From Actinomycetes bacterium (GTDB lineage: Bacteria > Actinomycetota > Coriobacteriia > Coriobacteriales > JAEZZM01): a DNA stretch of 64,000 nucleotides. Shown here piece by piece: positions 28,238-36,370 of the stretch (position 1 is the first letter of the stretch; each line of letters begins with the position of its first letter). The notes beneath the pieces are model-generated. The model saw only the letters and a program-made list of their open reading frames with translations, did not search any database and was not told the origin of the DNA. The stretch spans positions 1 to 64,000 of the forward strand of contig JAEZZM010000044.1 in the NCBI GenBank assembly GCA_023418575.1, written 5' to 3'. The position numbers were made by a program, and so were the translations under genes.

Positions 28238-28600
28238 ATGATGGAACATCAAGAATTTATCGGCCAAACAGATCACCTTATGATTGTTACCGAATCTTTG
28301 GGACAGGGCTCTCAAGACTTAGGAAAACAGCTCATGAAGGCCTATTTGTATACCTTGGCGCGCTCTGAGCACAAACTTAAGCGCATCTCATTTTTAAATA
28401 GCGGTGTAAAGCTAAGCTGTGAGGGCTCAGAGGTGCTTGAAGATCTCAAGCTCTTAGAGCAGCAGGGCGTAAAGATTCACAGTTGCGGCACCTGCCTTAA
28501 CTTCTACGGCCTAACTGAAAAGATCCAGATTGGCGTTATTGGAAATATGCAAAGCATTGTAGATGCGCAAATGCAAAGCAACACAGTAGTTTTAGGGTAG
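28238..28600 (+). CDS. yedF: Selenium metabolism protein YedF, C-terminal (DsrE-like) domain only
   Basis: A 120-aa protein matching the C-terminal half of YedF, a sulfurtransferase-like family tied to Se use. It has the DsrE-like core HLMIVTESLGQGSQDLGKQL, FLNSGVKLSCEGSEVLEDL and the redox motif SCGTCLNFYGL (C83, C86). The usual N-terminal TusA-like domain is missing, and the AAGGAG before the ATG at 28238 together with the short gap after selD leave no room for it. It lies between selD and selA, so a role in moving or reducing selenium is likely, though unproven for the family. Confidence 0.85.
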   Translation: MMEHQEFIGQTDHLMIVTESLGQGSQDLGKQLMKAYLYTLARSEHKLKRISFLNSGVKLSCEGSEVLEDLKLLEQQGVKIHSCGTCLNFYGLTEKIQIGVIGNMQSIVDAQMQSNTVVLG

Positions 28601-28606
28601 TACATA

Positions 28607-30310
28607 ATGCTTAATCCTCAAGAGGCCTTGCGCTCGCTTCCCAAAGTTGACAAAGCAAGTCTTGCGCTCACATCACTTTTAGAGCTCTGTCAAAAGCACT
28701 ATGCTCAGCTTTCTCCCATGGGAGAACTCAAGGGTTTTAAACTTTCAAGCGCCATAATAAACCAAGAGATAAAAGGCTTAATTGAAGCAAGAAGACAAGA
28801 GCTTCTTTTGGCCATGCAGACTAGCTCTGCTGCACATGATGGCGATAATACAGCACCCTTAAGCCAAGCTCCAAAGAGTTCTGCTCAAGACATCTGTCAA
28901 CTCATCCACAGCAAGGCCCTTGAGGAGATGCATATACAAGGCCTGCCCAGCAGTGCATTTCTAAAGATAGAGCCCTTAAGCTGCCAGGAGCTTGAAGCCT
29001 GCCTTGAGGGTCTTTGCCCTGATCTAGCTCATAGCTTATTAGAGCGCCTTTTTAATCTAAGTTTTTCAAGCTTGCGCAGATTGATTAATGCCAGTGGTGT
29101 TATTTTGCATACCAATCTGGGGCGCGCACCCCTTTCTCATGAGGCTCAGCTACAGCTTATGCAAGTTAGCCGCTCATATAGCAATCTTGAGTATCGCCTG
29201 CAAACAGCTTCACGAGGACAGCGCCTAGATCATGTTGAAGAGCTCTTGTGCAGCCTCACCGGCGCAGAAGCGGCCTGCGTTGTCAATAATAATGCAGCAG
29301 CTGTCATGCTCATATTGATGGAGTTCTCAAAAGGAAAAGAGGCTATTGTAAGCCGCGGAGAGCTCATTGAAATTGGCGGGTCCTTTAGAATCCCAGATAT
29401 TATGGAGCTCTCTGGAGCACTGATGCGCGAGGTGGGCACCACTAATAAAACCCACCTGTATGATATTGAACAGGCCTGCACTCCGCAGACGGCTCTTATC
29501 TTAAAGGTGCACCCATCCAACTATAGAGTTTGCGGTTTTACCGAAAGTCCCAAAGCATCTGATTTATGCAAACTTGCTCATGAAAAGGGACTTTTGGTCT
29601 ATGAAGATCAAGGCTCTGGCGTCTTAGTTAAGCTAAGAGATTTTGGTCTTTGTCACGAGCGCAGTGTGCAAGAAGCCTTAGCTGATGGCATGGATCTTGT
29701 TTCTTGTTCGGGCGATAAACTCTTGGGCTCAACACAAGCAGGCATCATCTTTGGCAAGAAAGAACTTATTGCGCGCCTCAAGAAAAACCCTTTTATGCGA
29801 GCTTTACGCCTTGATAAATTATGCCTAGCAAGCCTTGAAGCTTCTTTACGTCTCTACCTACATGAACAGCAGGATTTCCTGCAAGAGCTTCCGCTTTTCA
29901 AGATGATGTGTGCTCAGCTTAGTGAACTTGAACAGCGGGCCTTGCGCTTAAAAGAGCTCGTTTCTGATCGCCTGAAACAAGAACTTAGTAGCACGAAGTT
30001 TAGCCTTGAAATTAGCACCGCGCTTCAATCCGTTATTGGGGGTGGCTCCCTACCAACGCAAGAGCTTGATTCTTGTGCCCTTGTTCTTAAGTACGATAAA
30101 AACGATAAGAGTGACAAGAGCGACAAGAAGCTCTCAGCTCAAGGCATGCAAGATCTCTTTTTACAAGCTTGTCCGCTACCTGTAGTAGGACGCGTGGTAG
30201 ATGACTTTTTTGCCTTTGACATGCGCACTATACAAGGAGATGCAGAGCTTGAAGAACTTGCTGATTGCATAGAATACATCTTCAAAACAAAACTGATGGC
30301 CAAGGCCTAG
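28607..30310 (+). CDS. selA: L-seryl-tRNA(Sec) selenium transferase
   Basis: SelA is a PLP enzyme that converts Ser-tRNA(Sec) to Sec-tRNA(Sec) using selenophosphate. The PLP lysine is K371 in SCSGDKLLGSTQAG. RLINASGVILHTNLGRAPL is the family signature at about 162-180. The N-terminal tRNA-binding part includes a Ser/Ala-rich insertion (about 70-100), and another basic/acidic run (DKNDKSDKSDKK) lies near 500, which makes the protein 567 aa against ~465 usual. It starts 6 nt after yedF. A short 14-bp tandem repeat follows the stop. Confidence 0.96.
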   Translation: MLNPQEALRSLPKVDKASLALTSLLELCQKHYAQLSPMGELKGFKLSSAIINQEIKGLIEARRQELLLAMQTSSAAHDGDNTAPLSQAPKSSAQDICQLIHSKALEEMHIQGLPSSAFLKIEPLSCQELEACLEGLCPDLAHSLLERLFNLSFSSLRRLINASGVILHTNLGRAPLSHEAQLQLMQVSRSYSNLEYRLQTASRGQRLDHVEELLCSLTGAEAACVVNNNAAAVMLILMEFSKGKEAIVSRGELIEIGGSFRIPDIMELSGALMREVGTTNKTHLYDIEQACTPQTALILKVHPSNYRVCGFTESPKASDLCKLAHEKGLLVYEDQGSGVLVKLRDFGLCHERSVQEALADGMDLVSCSGDKLLGSTQAGIIFGKKELIARLKKNPFMRALRLDKLCLASLEASLRLYLHEQQDFLQELPLFKMMCAQLSELEQRALRLKELVSDRLKQELSSTKFSLEISTALQSVIGGGSLPTQELDSCALVLKYDKNDKSDKSDKKLSAQGMQDLFLQACPLPVVGRVVDDFFAFDMRTIQGDAELEELADCIEYIFKTKLMAKA

Positions 30311-30319
30311 GCGCTCGGC

Positions 30320-30354
30320 CACGCCATGCAGCCCACGCCATGCAGCCCACGCCA
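30320..30354. repeat. 14-bp tandem repeat between selA and selB
   Basis: CACGCCATGCAGCC is present twice head to tail (30320-30333, 30334-30347), with a third half copy (30348-30354). It fills much of the 80-nt gap between selA and selB. It is G+C-richer than its surroundings. Confidence 0.85.
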
Positions 30355-30390
30355 CTACGCTAAACCAAGCTACGCTAGAAAGCAGTTTTT

Positions 30391-32340
30391 ATGTCTGATT
30401 TACCCGCAATTTTAGGCACAGCAGGACATATTGATCACGGTAAAACCTCCCTGGTAAAAGCTCTTACCGGGGTAAATACCGATAGACTTGCAGAAGAGCA
30501 AAAACGCGGTATTACTATTGAGCTTGGTTTTGCAGAACTTGAGCTTCCCTCTGGCAGACATATGGGCATTGTTGATGTTCCAGGTCATGAACGCTTTGTG
30601 CGACACATGATAGCCGGAGCAAGCGGTATAGATTTGGGGCTATTAGTTATTGCTGCCGATGATGGCGTAATGCCTCAAACCAGAGAGCACTGCAAAATCA
30701 TGGAGCTCTTGGGCATCCAGAAACTTGTGGTAGCCCTGAGCAAAATTGATCTGGTTGATCCTGACTGGATAGAGCTTGCCAAAAGCGATATTGAATCATA
30801 TCTTGAAGACAGCATCTACAAGGGATCAGAAATCATTGCTGTATCTAGCCATAAAAACATTGGGCTTGATGAGCTCTTGGCAGCTCTTGACAGGGCGCTT
30901 AGCAGCCTTCATAAAGAGACGCGCAGCAAAGAGTCTGTGCGCCTGCCCATAGACCGCGTATTTAGTCTTAAAGGCGTGGGAACCGTAATAACAGGCACTC
31001 TTTGGTCGGGCACCATTGAAGCTGAGCAAAACTTAGAAATTGTTCCCTCAAAGATTCAAACAAGAGTACGCTCAGTACAGGTACACTCAAAACATGTTGA
31101 TAAGGCTTTTCCCGGGCAGCGCGTTGCAGTTAACCTAGCTGGACTGGAGACAAAAGACATTGGCCGAGGAAACACACTTTGCTCACCTGGAACATTAAAA
31201 GAAAGTAGCACATTAGATGTTATGCTGAGCTACCTGGGAAAAGAATCAAAGCCTAGTCCCTTGAAAAGTGGAAGCCGCGTGCATCTTAATCACGGAACCT
31301 CAGAGCTTTTGGGTAGAGTGCTTTTGATGAATGATCAAAAAGAGCTCGATTGCTCTTCGGTGGCGCTGGCGCAAATTAGGCTTGAAGAACCCTTGTATGC
31401 AAAGGTAGGAGACCCTTTTATCATTAGATCATACTCCCCTGTTGAGCTTATTGGTGGAGGGCGCATCTTACTTAATCAAACACGCATGCGTACCCATCTT
31501 CTAGAAGCAGAAGAGCGCCTACTTAAGGCTCAATTTGCTGCTGACACAGAGGCTATTTTATCGGCAGCGCTTGATTTATATCTTGAGCCCTTTAGCACTC
31601 AGGAGCTTAGTGAAGCCTTAGGGCTTGACAGTCTTAAACTGCAGCAATTTCTTGATAAGCATTCAGATAACAAGCTCTCTTCAAGTGATAAGCCCTTATA
31701 TGCCTTAAGTATAAGCTCAGGCAAAACAAAACGTGCTTACATTAACAAGGCTAAACTGAGGCAATATTTTGAAGCTATTGAAGAGCGTCTTTTGGCCTTC
31801 CATAAAGAAAAACCCTTGCATTCAGGAATGAGTGAGCAGGCCTTAAGCCAGTCAGTAGCCAAGCATATGCCTGCTGAATTTTTTGCCGCCATCATTGCCC
31901 TAGCCGCACAAGAAAAGCTCTTAGAGCAAAGTGAAGGCCTCATTGCGCATCCTTCTGCGGGTTTATCGGCAAAAAGGGCTGAAGAAGAGATTGCTCACAA
32001 ACTTATGGCTATCTTGCAAAAGGAAGGTTTGGGGGCACCTTTCTTGCCTGATTTGGCTCGTCAGTGTAATCTGGCTCCGGCTGCAGTAAAGCGCTCGCTG
32101 CGTTTGATGCAAGAGGCCGGCAAGTTGGTAAAAATTAATCCAGAGTTTTATGTGAGTACACAAAGCTTTGATGAAGGACTTGCCAAGGTTAAAACTTGCC
32201 TGCAACAGCAGCAAGCTGCCACCACCTCTGAGTTGCGAGAGCTATTGGCTGTGAGCAGAAAGTATGCAGTTCCTTTTTTAAGCTACCTTGACGATAAGGG
32301 CATTACTTATCGAGATGACGATAAGCGCCGTTTGAAGTAA
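30391..32340 (+). CDS. selB: Selenocysteine-specific elongation factor
   Basis: SelB carries Sec-tRNA to UGA codons that are followed by a SECIS. The N-terminal GTPase shows G1 GHIDHGKTS (12-20), TIELGFAEL, G3 DVPGHE and G4 SKID. Domains 2 and 3 follow to about 360. The C-terminal half holds winged-helix domains that bind the SECIS, ending in VSRKYAVPFLSYLDDKGITYR, typical of the last domain. The length of 649 aa is normal. The ribosome binding site is weak (AAAGCAG), so coupling to selA is possible. Confidence 0.97.
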   Translation: MSDLPAILGTAGHIDHGKTSLVKALTGVNTDRLAEEQKRGITIELGFAELELPSGRHMGIVDVPGHERFVRHMIAGASGIDLGLLVIAADDGVMPQTREHCKIMELLGIQKLVVALSKIDLVDPDWIELAKSDIESYLEDSIYKGSEIIAVSSHKNIGLDELLAALDRALSSLHKETRSKESVRLPIDRVFSLKGVGTVITGTLWSGTIEAEQNLEIVPSKIQTRVRSVQVHSKHVDKAFPGQRVAVNLAGLETKDIGRGNTLCSPGTLKESSTLDVMLSYLGKESKPSPLKSGSRVHLNHGTSELLGRVLLMNDQKELDCSSVALAQIRLEEPLYAKVGDPFIIRSYSPVELIGGGRILLNQTRMRTHLLEAEERLLKAQFAADTEAILSAALDLYLEPFSTQELSEALGLDSLKLQQFLDKHSDNKLSSSDKPLYALSISSGKTKRAYINKAKLRQYFEAIEERLLAFHKEKPLHSGMSEQALSQSVAKHMPAEFFAAIIALAAQEKLLEQSEGLIAHPSAGLSAKRAEEEIAHKLMAILQKEGLGAPFLPDLARQCNLAPAAVKRSLRLMQEAGKLVKINPEFYVSTQSFDEGLAKVKTCLQQQQAATTSELRELLAVSRKYAVPFLSYLDDKGITYRDDDKRRLK

Positions 32341-32422
32341 TCCCTGTGAATGTTTCAAACGGCTTATCAGCACGTCTTTAAGAAATTCAAAAAGTTGTAA
32401 ATAAGCGCCTTTTTGCCAAGAA

Positions 32423-32478
32423 AAGTTTACTTTTCCCTCTAATATGGAATGTAAAGTAAATAGAGATAAAGTAAACTT
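32423..32478. promoter_or_regulatory. Inverted-repeat operator of the toxin-antitoxin module
   Basis: AAGTTTACTTT (32423-32433) and AAAGTAAACTT (32468-32478) are perfect inverted copies 34 nt apart, and an extra half-site AAAGTAAA lies at 32453-32460. They end 30 nt before the antitoxin start codon. AbrB/MazE-type antitoxins usually repress their own promoter through such palindromes. Confidence 0.65.
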
Positions 32479-32507
32479 GAGTTCTAAAGAATCGAAAGGG
32501 TGATTTT

Positions 32508-32765
32508 ATGAACTTGGCGAAAATCTCTGCAAATGGTCAAATCACTGTACCAATAGAAATCAGACGCCAGCTTGGCCTAAAATCTGGCGATAAAATCCTG
32601 TTCCTCCAAAATCAGAATGGAGAGATCGTAGTCAGCAATGCCTCCGCTGCAGCTATCCGAAAAGCGCAGGCTGCCTTTGCTGGAGCTGCTGAGGCGATGG
32701 GTGTATCTAGCGAAGATGATATTCAGGTCTATATAGATGAACTACGCTACGGAATGAGACGCTAA
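32508..32765 (+). CDS. AbrB/MazE-family antitoxin
   Basis: An 85-aa protein with an N-terminal SpoVT-AbrB swapped-hairpin domain: KISANGQITVPIEIRRQLG followed by KSGDKILFLQNQNGEIVVSNA. The C-terminal 40 residues are helical and acidic, and would wrap the toxin. GAAAGGGTG lies upstream of the ATG. It ends one base before the PIN gene. Together they form a type II toxin-antitoxin pair. Confidence 0.88.
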   Translation: MNLAKISANGQITVPIEIRRQLGLKSGDKILFLQNQNGEIVVSNASAAAIRKAQAAFAGAAEAMGVSSEDDIQVYIDELRYGMRR

Positions 32766-32766
32766 A

Positions 32767-33165
32767 ATGCGAATATTGATAGATACTAACATCTTATTTT
32801 CCGCATTGATTTTTCCCCATTCTAAACCTGCACAAGCCCTACTCTACATAGCCGACAATCACGAAATCGTCTTATGCGACCGCAATATTGCGGAGCTACG
32901 AGATATTCTTGGACGCAAAGCGCCACAGTATCTCCCAGATGCAGAGGTACTGCTGGCAGAGATGTCTTATGAATTAATTCCCGCTGTTAACCATGCGGAA
33001 AAGCTGATACGTGACACAAAAGACCAGCCAATCTTAAATGCGGCCATCGTGTCAGATGTTGATGTTATTCTCACAGGAGACAAAGATTTTCTAAGTCTGG
33101 ATATTGAACATCCAAAGTGCATGTCTGTTGCACAGTTTCTCGAGATTGAGGGTGTAATATGCTGA
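32767..33165 (+). CDS. PIN-domain toxin (putative ribonuclease)
   Basis: A 132-aa PIN protein of the COG1569 type. The acidic residues expected to bind Mg are visible: D6 in RILIDTNILFSALIF, an acidic residue in the RNIAELRDIL helix, and the pair near DVDVILTGDKDFLSL. It would cleave RNA when free of its antitoxin, the gene directly upstream. The module sits between selB and a histidyl-tRNA synthetase gene with its own operator, which suggests insertion into the selenium cluster. Confidence 0.87.
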   Translation: MRILIDTNILFSALIFPHSKPAQALLYIADNHEIVLCDRNIAELRDILGRKAPQYLPDAEVLLAEMSYELIPAVNHAEKLIRDTKDQPILNAAIVSDVDVILTGDKDFLSLDIEHPKCMSVAQFLEIEGVIC

Positions 33166-33283
33166 TTAAACATCAAAGCCTCTAATTCACGATAAGATAA
33201 CGCCACAAACAGAAGCCACAATTGTTTGCTAGCATAATACATTCAGATAATTCCATTAGGTTTAAGAGTTTAAGGAGTCTTAT

Positions 33284-34582
33284 ATGATATCGCTTGTGCC
33301 GCCAAAGGGTATGCGTGACTTTATTCCTTGTGAATTTAGAAAGCGTGAGCATCTCTTGCAGCTCATCTCATCTACCCTTAAAGAGCACGGATTTCATCAA
33401 ATTGAGACTCCCGCTCTTGAAGATATTGCTAAGCTCAAGGCAAAAGAGGGTGGCGATAATGAGTCTATGCTCTTTGAAGTCATGCGTCGTGGACTTGATC
33501 CAGAGAGCTCATATCGCCCTAGTGAAGCCTGCGACTTAGCATTGCGCTATGATCTCACTCTTCCGCTTTCGCGCTTTTACGCTCACAACCAGGCTAAACT
33601 ACCAACGGTTTTTAGAGCTTTTCAAACGGGTTGGGTCTGGAGAGCAGAACGCCCCCAAAAAGGTCGCTTTAGACAGTTTAGACAGTGCGATATTGATATC
33701 ATTGGCCCTAGTGACTGGACAGCAGAACTTGAACTTCTCTCTTTAGGTTGGACAGTATTAGAAAAACTAGGGCTTAGTAAGAATGCCTGTATTTTGATTA
33801 ATGATCGCCGCTTGCTTGACTACCTGGCAAATAGCTATGAAATTGCTGGCGATAAGCGCGGACAGTTTTTTATCATCTTAGATAAGCTAGAAAAAATTGG
33901 TCTAGATGCAGTTGTAGATGAGCTTGTAAGCAAGGAGATCATGGCTAGACAAGCTGCCCAAGAACTCATGAATCTTCTTTTGGAGCTTAAAGAAGAAAGC
34001 AGCCAAGCTGGTACTAGTGGCGCTAGCCTGCAGCTTACAGAGCTCTTAGAGAAGGCACAAATACCTGAGCTTTCCTTGCTTATCTCTGCACTAAAGGAGC
34101 TCAAACCTGAAATTGAACTACGTTTTGACCCGAGCCTTGTGCGCGGTATGGGATACTACACGGGCATAGTATACGAGGTTGTCCACACATCAAGTTCTTC
34201 ATCTATCTGCGGTGGTGGGCGCTACGATAAAATCATTGGAAAATGGTTAGGCAAAGAGGTTTGTGCTGTTGGCTTTTCCTTTGGATTTGAGCGCATATTA
34301 GAGCTTTTGGATGAGGCTGCTCAAGAAGATGAGCGTCTTGATTTGGCTCTTTGCTATAGTTCTGCAGAAGATCATCTTAAAGCCTTGCACCTACGTGAAG
34401 CTATTAAATCAGGAGAGTTAACGGGCTTTGAAAACTTCAAGGAGATTGGCCTGGTTAAAGCCCCCAGTAAAATTAAAAATAGCTTCTTTGAGCAAGTAGC
34501 TCAAGACTACAAATCTGCCTTATTGCCCTCTGCCTTAGATCTTGATTCTAAAGAAGCACTAGAAAAGTTAAAGCACTTTTAG
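33284..34582 (+). CDS. hisS: Histidyl-tRNA synthetase-like protein
   Basis: A 432-aa class II synthetase. Motif 1 is PPKGMRDFIPCEFRKREHLL; motif 2 is GWVWRAERPQKGRFRQFRQ, with CDIDIIG after it; the His-specific loop is LVRGMGYYTGIVYEV, with the catalytic Arg; motif 3 is AVGFSFGFERILELL. These argue for HisRS and not the regulatory HisZ. The C-terminal anticodon-binding part is hard to recognise: the last ~80 residues do not show the usual GxxxxR pattern, so specificity or activity may differ. AAGGAG lies 6 nt before the ATG. It is placed directly ahead of tRNA-Sec. Confidence 0.75.
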   Translation: MISLVPPKGMRDFIPCEFRKREHLLQLISSTLKEHGFHQIETPALEDIAKLKAKEGGDNESMLFEVMRRGLDPESSYRPSEACDLALRYDLTLPLSRFYAHNQAKLPTVFRAFQTGWVWRAERPQKGRFRQFRQCDIDIIGPSDWTAELELLSLGWTVLEKLGLSKNACILINDRRLLDYLANSYEIAGDKRGQFFIILDKLEKIGLDAVVDELVSKEIMARQAAQELMNLLLELKEESSQAGTSGASLQLTELLEKAQIPELSLLISALKELKPEIELRFDPSLVRGMGYYTGIVYEVVHTSSSSSICGGGRYDKIIGKWLGKEVCAVGFSFGFERILELLDEAAQEDERLDLALCYSSAEDHLKALHLREAIKSGELTGFENFKEIGLVKAPSKIKNSFFEQVAQDYKSALLPSALDLDSKEALEKLKHF

Positions 34583-34605
34583 TAATATATTCTAGGTTCT
34601 TATGC

Positions 34606-34702
34606 GGAGATGAATGAGTCCTGGTGGGCTCCGCGGTCTTCAAAACCGTTGTGGGGTGTGAAGAATGCCCCGGGTGTGTTCGATTCGCACACATCTCCGC
34701 CA
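34606..34702 (+). tRNA. selC: tRNA-Sec (anticodon UCA)
   Basis: A 97-nt tRNA with encoded CCA (34700-34702). It has a long acceptor (GGAGATGA with ACATCTCC, seven pairs then an A-A mismatch at the eighth), a 6-bp D stem (GAGTCC/GGGCTC) with a 4-nt loop, an anticodon arm CGGT-CTTCAAA-ACCG with anticodon TCA, a long variable arm (GGGG/CCCC) and a 5-bp T arm with TTCGATT. These are the hallmarks of bacterial tRNA-Sec. Confidence 0.97.
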
Positions 34703-34733
34703 AGAATGTATATCTTTGAATTTTGGTGTTGCT

Positions 34734-35006
34734 ATGTCAGCTTTACAGCTTAAAGATTTTAGAGTTCTTGGCTTTGCTTCTAGCGCTGAAGCCCTAGAAG
34801 CCGAGCGTCTAATAAAAAGTAGCTCTCTTAATTTAAGTGCTCGCTTAATCCCCAAACCAGCCTGCTTAGGCAATGCAGAATGTGGTTTGGCTCTGCGCTA
34901 TCTCCCTCAAGAGGAAGAAGATGTCTTTTCTCTATTAATAGACGCAGGCTGGCAAAAGGATACTCTTTGCGCACACTGCGCTTCATATCAAGATTTCTCA
35001 CTATAA
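34734..35006 (+). CDS. DUF3343 putative Se/S carrier-like protein
   Basis: A 90-aa protein of the DUF3343 family, often found with selenium genes in anaerobes. Family features are FRVLGFASSAEALEAERLI at the start, RLIPKPACLGNAECGLALRY with two conserved Cys, and a C-terminal helix ending AHCASYQDFSL. I start it at ATG 34734, after the tRNA; a longer frame from 34665 would overlap the tRNA. The role is unproven; selenium or sulfur transfer is assumed from its partners. Confidence 0.83.
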   Translation: MSALQLKDFRVLGFASSAEALEAERLIKSSSLNLSARLIPKPACLGNAECGLALRYLPQEEEDVFSLLIDAGWQKDTLCAHCASYQDFSL

Positions 35007-35016
35007 TGCATACGAT

Positions 35017-35067
35017 GACCGGCTCTGCTACCCATTATGCATGGAGGGCTCAGAGCCGGTCTTTTTT
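35017..35067 (+). terminator. Terminator of the selenium cluster
   Basis: An 11-bp perfect stem (GACCGGCTCTG 35017-35027 with CAGAGCCGGTC 35051-35061) is followed by TTTTTT. It lies 10 nt after the DUF3343 stop codon. Confidence 0.85.
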
Positions 35068-35200
35068 ATCGACAAATCCGGGAGCTGCAGGCCACCTGCA
35101 AAGCAGCTATTAGCTGTACTTAGCTAAAGCGCCGCCCCTATGAGTCTAATCTGGCCTATAAGACACAAAGCTTCCCTCTAACAAACTAAAATATGATAAA

Positions 35201-35230
35201 GAAAAAGCCTGCCTCTTAATGAGGCAGGCT
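35201..35230 (-). terminator. Terminator of cydAB
   Basis: A 10-bp perfect stem (35206-35215 with 35221-35230) has a 5-nt loop. On the minus strand it is followed by TTTTTC. It lies about 37 nt after the cydB stop. Confidence 0.87.
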
Positions 35231-35266
35231 TTCATCTTTACCACAAGATATCTGTGAGCTTATTGA

Positions 35267-36370
35267 TTAGTGCTCAAAGGTATCATGCTCAACCTTGCCA
35301 AAGAATATCTTGTAAACAATGACATGGTAGATAAGAACGATGGGAACACCAATGCAAGCAATGATAAACATAGCAAGCAGTGCAGTGTCAGAACTAGCAA
35401 AAGGAGCACCAATGGTAATGGTGGGTCCTACGCTTTGCTGAGCCATTAAAGCAAGCTGTGGAGTAGCTGCAGGAACCAAGGCTGGGAATAAAGAGAAAGC
35501 CATGGTTAAGATAATGAAAGCAAGAGCTGCGCTTGATGCAAGGAAGGAAACGATATCCTTACCCTTAGCACCAAAGCTTACAACTGCAAGCAATGCTACT
35601 GCAGCAAGTACACCGCATACTACGCGAACCACTGCGAAGGCGCCACCAAGATAGTACATGCTTCCAGCCTCAGGCATATTTGGTACTACCAAGAAGAGGT
35701 ATACCAAGGAAGCCACGGCAAATACTACCAAAACTACAGGTGCCATAACCTTGCGAATAGCGCTTGCACGCTTGTGAAGATCGCTGCCTGGCTTGGTCTT
35801 TTTAGCAGTCCAAGCAGCACCATGCATTAAAGCCATGGTAAGGCTTAAAACACCACAAAGCAGAGGGAAAACACCCAAAAGCTGAATGAAGCGTGCAGGG
35901 AAGTCTCCTACTACATCTCCTGTTGCAGTTAGAGGTACACCATTAAGGAGGTTACCTACTGCAACACCAAAAAGAAGTGCAGGTAGTGCTGATCCAATAA
36001 AGAATGCAAAATCCCAGAACTTCTTTAAGCCACCCTCTGCATCACCGGCAAAGTGGATGGCAACTGCTCTTAAAATAAGAGCAAAGAGTACCAGCATGAT
36101 TGCCAAATAAAAACCTGAGAAGGTTGCAGCATAAGCTGGTGGGAAAGCAGCAAAGAGAGCACCACCCAAGGTGAGCAACCATACCTCATTACCGTCCCAA
36201 ACAGGACCAATGATAGAGCGAAGTACGGTCTTCTCGTGCTCAGTCTTACCTAATACGGGGTAAAGAGCGCCTACACCAAGATCAAAGCCGTCCAAGATGT
36301 AGTAAGCAACCATTACCACTAAAAGAAGTACAAACCAAATAATTTGAAGGAAGTTCAGTTCTACGCCCAT
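35267..36370 (-). CDS. cydB: Cytochrome bd quinol oxidase subunit II
   Basis: A 367-aa membrane protein with about nine segments that pairs with CydA. It has the family start WFVLLLVVMVAYYILDGFDL, the DGFDLGVGALYP motif, RSIIGPVWDGNEVWLLTLGG and AFPPAYA. Its last segments end in a cytoplasmic tail. The start overlaps the cydA stop by one base. No cydDC genes for oxidase assembly are in the window. Confidence 0.96.
   Translation of the reverse strand: MGVELNFLQIIWFVLLLVVMVAYYILDGFDLGVGALYPVLGKTEHEKTVLRSIIGPVWDGNEVWLLTLGGALFAAFPPAYAATFSGFYLAIMLVLFALILRAVAIHFAGDAEGGLKKFWDFAFFIGSALPALLFGVAVGNLLNGVPLTATGDVVGDFPARFIQLLGVFPLLCGVLSLTMALMHGAAWTAKKTKPGSDLHKRASAIRKVMAPVVLVVFAVASLVYLFLVVPNMPEAGSMYYLGGAFAVVRVVCGVLAAVALLAVVSFGAKGKDIVSFLASSAALAFIILTMAFSLFPALVPAATPQLALMAQQSVGPTITIGAPFASSDTALLAMFIIACIGVPIVLIYHVIVYKIFFGKVEHDTFEH

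Noticed and set aside
33284..34582. The gene as hisZ
   Set aside because: It keeps HisRS-specific motif 2 with RAERPQKGRFRQF and the LVRGMGYYTG loop with its catalytic Arg, which HisZ usually loses, and no his operon genes are near.
34665..34733. Upstream ATG extension of the DUF3343 gene
   Set aside because: It lies within the tRNA-Sec gene; the family sequence begins at ATG 34734.
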